Assembly: GCA_023428585.1 (NCBI GenBank)
Contig: JAEYXG010000164.1
Coordinates: 1 to 9,210 of the forward strand
DNA: 9,210 bases
From: Bacteroidota bacterium
Lineage (GTDB): Bacteria > Bacteroidota > Bacteroidia > Bacteroidales > Lentimicrobiaceae
Reading direction: 5' to 3'
The translations under genes were made by a program, and so were the position numbers. The notes beneath the pieces are model-generated. The model did not search any database. It was not told the origin of the DNA and saw nothing but the letters and a program-made list of their open reading frames with translations. Below, one piece after another: positions 6,316 through 9,210 of the stretch. How positions within the stretch are numbered: the stretch's first letter is position 1; every line of letters begins with the position of its first letter.

Positions 6316-7671
6316 TTAGAATGCAATAGCTGCTTCAACCATTACACCATTGAATTCCAGCCCATTCCTATAATCCGATGCCTTGAAATCATTATACTTC
6401 TGTGAAACATACTCGAGTTTAACCAATAAATTACGGGTTGTATACCAACCAAGAGAGATCTGTGAGCGATTGATGGAAATATCTTCCGTATATCCCTGGA
6501 GTTGTCCTGATACTGAATTATAGCGTGCACCAACGAAAACTTGTTCCCTGGGTAGGAAGCGATAAACAACTTCACCTGCAAGTTGAGTAAATTTGCGTGT
6601 TTCAGGTTCCGGAACTGCCACGGTTGATCCTTCTGACCCACCGGCTATTTCATACGTACCAAAAAGCTCAAGTCCTTTGTATTTTATAAAAGGATTAATG
6701 GAGACTGATGTAACTTTTTTGGTAAGATTTGGATTCAGGCGACCTGATGTGAATTGTGCAGATGAAGCTGAAGCAACATAAGCACCATTTGATACGCTTC
6801 CTTCAGGTTCGGCAACCATATAGTATCGTGAACCTGTTCTGTCACCGGCATAGAGGGTGTTCCTGGTAGTTCCCGGATTTGTGTATAAGCTTCCCGTTAA
6901 TCTGAAACGCAGATCTTCAGTAAGTTGCTTGTCATAACCTGCCTTTAACAGGATAGAAGGATTCTTCTTCAGTACTTCTCCATCAGGCAGGTATGCTTCT
7001 TTAACGTCACCGTTGAGAAGGCCACTTGTTAAGCCGGCCATAACAAACAATCCATCTGAAGGATAAACATATACCTCAGCACCAATTTCAGTGGCAAAGG
7101 CATCAAGTATGTAGTTCCCAACAAAGGCATTATGAATAGTGTTGCCATTATCACTTCTACGGAATTGCTGATCACCATAGTTAATGCCAAAGTGACCGAG
7201 TTTTACAGTAACATATTTTGAGAACCATTCAGGATTTCCAAACATTGGTAGTTTATCAACCTGCACGTAACCTCCCTTTACCCAGAATTCTGAGTGGTGG
7301 CGTGATGACATATAGTTTTCAAGAGTTAAGCGAATACCATCCTCTAACTGTATATCAATACGCAAGTTGGCTGTTGCCAGATTGAAGCCGGGAGCAAGAG
7401 GGTATAACTTATTTAAATCATAGGGCTTTCCGGCAATTGTATCAAGTTTGGGATTTGCCGTATTACTATGGCTTAATGCCTGATATTGTTGTGTAAAAGC
7501 TCCACCTATCTTTACTTTTAATCCGTCAAAGGGAACTGTATCATATTTTGAGGTTTCAAATTTATTGACACCCCTTTGATCTGAGGGCTTTGAGAAGTTA
7601 ATGTTCTGTGTGTAACCGGTGAGCGTAAATAATGCCAAAGCGGCAATTGCCAAGCTATTTTTAATATTCAT
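6316..7671 (-). CDS. Outer-membrane beta-barrel porin-like protein
   Basis: This 451-residue protein begins with a signal peptide (MNIKNSLAIAALALFTLTGYTQ) with probable cleavage near residue 22. The mature part is made of alternating amphipathic beta-strands such as VTVKLGHFGINYGDQQFRR, ITLINP-like strand ends and LLVKLEYVSQKYNDF, and it ends ...VMVEAAIAF. A terminal Phe on the last strand is the outer-membrane insertion signal. No TonB box, plug domain or carboxypeptidase-like N-domain is visible, so it is a porin-type channel rather than a TonB-dependent receptor. The RRSDNGNTIHNAFVGNYILDAF stretch (split by eye) looks like a conserved internal loop/strand of Bacteroidota porin-like proteins. 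The substrate is unknown. It lies 37 nt downstream of a secreted YceI gene and upstream of a second YceI-like gene, so the three probably form one transcription unit. A role in passing or sensing a lipophilic compound is inference only. Confidence 0.8.
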   Translation of the reverse strand: MNIKNSLAIAALALFTLTGYTQNINFSKPSDQRGVNKFETSKYDTVPFDGLKVKIGGAFTQQYQALSHSNTANPKLDTIAGKPYDLNKLYPLAPGFNLATANLRIDIQLEDGIRLTLENYMSSRHHSEFWVKGGYVQVDKLPMFGNPEWFSKYVTVKLGHFGINYGDQQFRRSDNGNTIHNAFVGNYILDAFATEIGAEVYVYPSDGLFVMAGLTSGLLNGDVKEAYLPDGEVLKKNPSILLKAGYDKQLTEDLRFRLTGSLYTNPGTTRNTLYAGDRTGSRYYMVAEPEGSVSNGAYVASASSAQFTSGRLNPNLTKKVTSVSINPFIKYKGLELFGTYEIAGGSEGSTVAVPEPETRKFTQLAGEVVYRFLPREQVFVGARYNSVSGQLQGYTEDISINRSQISLGWYTTRNLLVKLEYVSQKYNDFKASDYRNGLEFNGVMVEAAIAF

Positions 7672-7708
7672 ACTGGAGTTATTTATTGTGTGGATTAATT
7701 GATTTTTA

Positions 7709-8290
7709 TCAAACTGTTTTCAATACTATTTTAAATGTTAGGGTAATCTCATCACCCGTAGTCATGGTTCCTAGCATAGCTGTGGGAGGATCAATGTTGT
7801 AGTCGGTCATTTTCAGTTTCTTGGTACCGGTGAATTCCAGATCACCGTTAGGTAGTATTTTGCCTGAAGCATCTAGGCTGATATTTTGTGATTTTCCTGC
7901 AATAGTAAGAACACCATTGGAAGTAACCTTGTAAGTGCCGGATTTCTCAATCACATTGCCACCGCCTGATTTGAATGTAATTGAAGGATATTTCTTTGCA
8001 TCAAGCGCATCAATGATCTTTGAATTCATTATGCCACCTTTGGATCCCTTTAATGAAGTTGCATCTACTTTCAATTCAAATGCACTTACTGCAATAATCT
8101 TACTGTCGTCAACCTTCACTTTAAAGTTGCCGTTTACCTTTTCAACATTAGCTGTCCAATCATGCAGATTGGAGGTTCCTGAAACTATCAGGCTGTGTGA
8201 TTTTATCTGGTATGTATGCTGGGCTTTGGCCATGAAAGGCAATGCCAGGCCTATCAACAGAATTGTAAGAATTTGAGTGATTCTTTTCAT
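7709..8290 (-). CDS. YceI-family secreted lipid-binding-type protein
   Basis: This 193-residue protein has a clear signal peptide: basic MKR, a hydrophobic core to about residue 20, and an AKA-Q cleavage site near residue 23. The mature protein is a full YceI domain: HSLIVSGTSNLHDWTANVEK (32-51, the family's opening motif), SLKGSKGGIMNSKIIDALDA (79-98), YPSITFKSGG (101-110), GVLTIAGKSQNISLDASG (126-143) and MTDYNIDPPTAMLGTMTTGD (161-180). YceI proteins fold as an eight-stranded antiparallel barrel with a hydrophobic pocket; known structures hold polyprenyl lipids, but physiological ligands are mostly unsettled. The start has an A-rich, SD-less leader. It is the first gene after a 270-bp regulatory gap and is probably expressed with the downstream porin (37-nt gap). 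The gap's sequence suggests control by a sigma-54 activator. Confidence 0.93.
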   Translation of the reverse strand: MKRITQILTILLIGLALPFMAKAQHTYQIKSHSLIVSGTSNLHDWTANVEKVNGNFKVKVDDSKIIAVSAFELKVDATSLKGSKGGIMNSKIIDALDAKKYPSITFKSGGGNVIEKSGTYKVTSNGVLTIAGKSQNISLDASGKILPNGDLEFTGTKKLKMTDYNIDPPTAMLGTMTTGDEITLTFKIVLKTV

Positions 8291-8353
8291 TTTAATCAGT
8301 TTTAGTTTATTCCGGTTTATTAAATTCTTAATTGTTATTTTTCACCGGTATAG

Positions 8354-8368
8354 TCAAAAAACAGACCA
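8354..8368 (-). promoter_or_regulatory. Candidate sigma-54 (-24/-12) promoter for the YceI-porin cassette
   Basis: The minus strand reads TGGTCTGTTTTTTGA. Compared with TGGCAC-N5-TTGC it has the TGG and TTG blocks at exactly the required spacing, but the last base of the -12 GC is A and the CAC is TCT. It was the only near-match in correct spacing found in the yceI upstream gap on this strand. A start about 12 nt downstream would give a leader of roughly 50 nt. A single mismatch at an almost invariant position keeps confidence low. Confidence 0.35.
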
Positions 8369-8463
8369 TAAAAGATTAAATTCAACTCAAAGGTTCTGTA
8401 ATGCCTTTCAGATCAAATATATGTAAATTCCAGTGAGTTGTTCTTTCCCGCTCTGACAGATAG

Positions 8464-8503
8464 GAAATCGACGAAATCTCGTCGAAATCGACGAAAAACC
8501 GTC
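8464..8503. promoter_or_regulatory. Tandem phased dyad, likely activator-binding site (operator/UAS)
   Basis: A 13-bp sequence GAAATCGACGAAA occurs twice exactly 20 bp apart (8464-8476 and 8484-8496). Within it, GACG-N6-CGTC dyads lie at 8470-8483 and 8490-8503, so four half-sites fall at 10-bp intervals on one helix face. The first dyad is a perfect palindrome with 7-bp arms TCGACGA / TCGTCGA (8468-8485) and a 4-bp centre. The second is conserved only in its core. The site is about 100-150 bp upstream of the candidate sigma-54 promoter, the normal range for enhancer-like sites of NtrC-type activators, and just downstream of such an activator gene. The alternative is a weak terminator of that gene, because the minus-strand transcript could form a 7-bp hairpin followed by TTT. 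Confidence 0.55.
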
Positions 8504-8560
8504 ATCTCAACGGATTATAATTGAAGGAAATTTATAGTGATTGATTGTACGATAGACAAC

Positions 8561-9210
8561 TCAATTATCCTCTATACCTAATTTTTCAATTCTCGATTTA
8601 AGTGTTGATGCAGGTACTTGTAGGATAGTTGCAGCCTTTGCCTTATTGCCACCTGATCGGAGCAATGCATCACGAATTGCATTGGTTTCAACTTCCTTGA
8701 TAATCTCATCCAGTGCTTTATTCCCAAAGTAAAAGCAATTATGTGGTTTACCTGGAAAGCGAACTTCCAAAGGGAGCAGATTTTTAGTGATTACCCCATC
8801 CTGTGCCAGCAAGACTAGTCGCTCCATCAGGTTCTTTATTTCCCTTACATTTCCATGAAAGGGATATCGCTTCAATAATTCAATGGCATCCTCTTCAATT
8901 ACCATTTTTGAGCCGTCAGAAAACTCGTTTACAAAATGTCGTGCCAACAATTCTATATCACCAGGTCTTTCGCGTAATGGCGGAAGATTGATTGGGAAAA
9001 CATTAAGCCTATAAAATAAATCTTCCCTGAACTTCCCATCGGCAACCATGTCTTTAAGATTCTTCTTTGTTGAAGCAATCACCCTGACATCAACCTTAAT
9101 GGTTTCTGTTCCACCCACGCGTTCTAATTCACCCTCTTCAAGCACACGTAATAGCTTAACCTGTAAATCATAAGGAATATCATCTATATCATCAAGGTAT
9201 AGAGTACCGT
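8561..9210 (-). CDS. Sigma-54-dependent NtrC-family transcriptional activator (partial, C-terminal part)
   Basis: The frame is open through the right edge, so only the last 215 residues are seen; an internal GTG at 9143-9145 is not the start. The visible part begins at Walker B of the AAA+ domain, GTLYLDDIDDIPYDLQ (1-16), continues through QVKLLRVLEEGELERVGG, then VRVIASTKKNL (sensor I region) and FREDLFYRLNVFPINLPPL with the arginine-finger segment, PLRERPGDIELLARHF, and the sensor II motif GNVREIKNLMERL. A C-terminal Fis-type helix-turn-helix (AIRDALLRSGGNKAKAATIL, then PASTLKSRIEKLGI) binds DNA. Such proteins use ATP hydrolysis to open sigma-54 promoters from distant sites. The P-loop, GAFTGA loop and any receiver or sensor domain are outside the window, so the input signal is unknown. 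Walker B reads DD rather than the usual DE. It is immediately upstream of, and codirectional with, the YceI-porin cassette, its likely target. Confidence 0.92.
   Translation of the reverse strand, partial: GTLYLDDIDDIPYDLQVKLLRVLEEGELERVGGTETIKVDVRVIASTKKNLKDMVADGKFREDLFYRLNVFPINLPPLRERPGDIELLARHFVNEFSDGSKMVIEEDAIELLKRYPFHGNVREIKNLMERLVLLAQDGVITKNLLPLEVRFPGKPHNCFYFGNKALDEIIKEVETNAIRDALLRSGGNKAKAATILQVPASTLKSRIEKLGIEDN

Larger units (their letters stand above)
8291..8560. other. Regulatory intergenic gap between the activator gene and the YceI-porin cassette
   Basis: These 270 bp contain no credible coding frame. In the direction of transcription they hold, in order: an 8-bp inverted pair (8561-8568, just inside the activator gene, with 8517-8524) too far apart to be a clear terminator; the tandem dyad at 8464-8503; a perfect TATATTTG (-7-type) sequence at 8414-8421 without a matching -33 element; the -24/-12-like sequence at 8354-8368; and an A-rich leader before the yceI start. 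Confidence 0.6.

Noticed and set aside
6342..6641. 99-codon second minus-strand frame inside the porin gene
   Set aside because: It is an alternative frame within a strongly supported outer-membrane protein, with no domain-like features.
7935..8276. 113-codon plus-strand open frame
   Set aside because: It is antisense to the well-supported yceI gene and has no family resemblance.
8414..8421. TATATTTG as a housekeeping -7 element for the yceI gene
   Set aside because: No TTG/TTTG lies 19-21 nt upstream, and such AT-rich octamers are frequent here. Kept only as an alternative promoter.
8561..9145. A complete small gene starting at GTG 9143-9145
   Set aside because: The same frame continues upstream to the window edge with Walker B and adjoining AAA+ residues, so this is the C-terminal part of a larger activator.

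Overview
The window looks like a chromosomal segment of a member of the Bacteroidota. Four things suggest this: moderately AT-rich DNA, A/T-rich leaders with no clear Shine-Dalgarno before most starts, one good match to the Bacteroidota housekeeping promoter (TTTG, then TAnnTTTG), and Bacteroidota-style outer-membrane and YceI proteins. All eight substantial genes lie on the minus strand, so transcription runs from right to left. No tRNA, rRNA, CRISPR array, insertion sequence or phage gene was seen.

Right end (about 5631-9210). The C-terminal part of a sigma-54-dependent (NtrC-type) activator runs off the right edge. A 270-bp non-coding gap follows, then a three-gene cassette: a secreted YceI-family protein, an outer-membrane beta-barrel porin-like protein, and a second, divergent YceI-like protein. 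The gap holds a striking tandem dyad (GACG-N6-CGTC twice, half-sites every 10 bp). About 100 bp further downstream is a sequence resembling a -24/-12 promoter, about 50-60 bp before the first yceI start. This is the layout expected if the neighbouring activator, or a paralogue, binds the dyads and drives the cassette with sigma-54 RNA polymerase. A strong hairpin followed by a short U-run sits between the porin and the second yceI gene and may attenuate transcription.

Left and middle (about 82-5565). A good housekeeping promoter lies almost directly on the start of a MATE-family transporter gene. It is followed by a tightly packed run: MATE transporter, family 2 glycosyltransferase (19-nt gap), family 9 glycosyltransferase (ATGA overlap), YegS/DAGK-type lipid kinase (17-nt overlap) and HemW (13-nt gap). 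The spacing argues for one operon. Three products point to envelope glycolipid work (two glycosyltransferases and a lipid kinase); the MATE transporter could move a drug or an envelope intermediate, and HemW is a heme-trafficking housekeeping protein that probably shares only the transcript.

Left edge (1-60). A short open frame on the plus strand ends in a plausible protein C-terminus, perhaps of an endonuclease/exonuclease/phosphatase-type enzyme, convergent with hemW.

The most unusual content is the candidate sigma-54-controlled YceI-porin-YceI cassette with its phased operator. The individual protein families are known. The regulatory arrangement is inferred from sequence pattern only.
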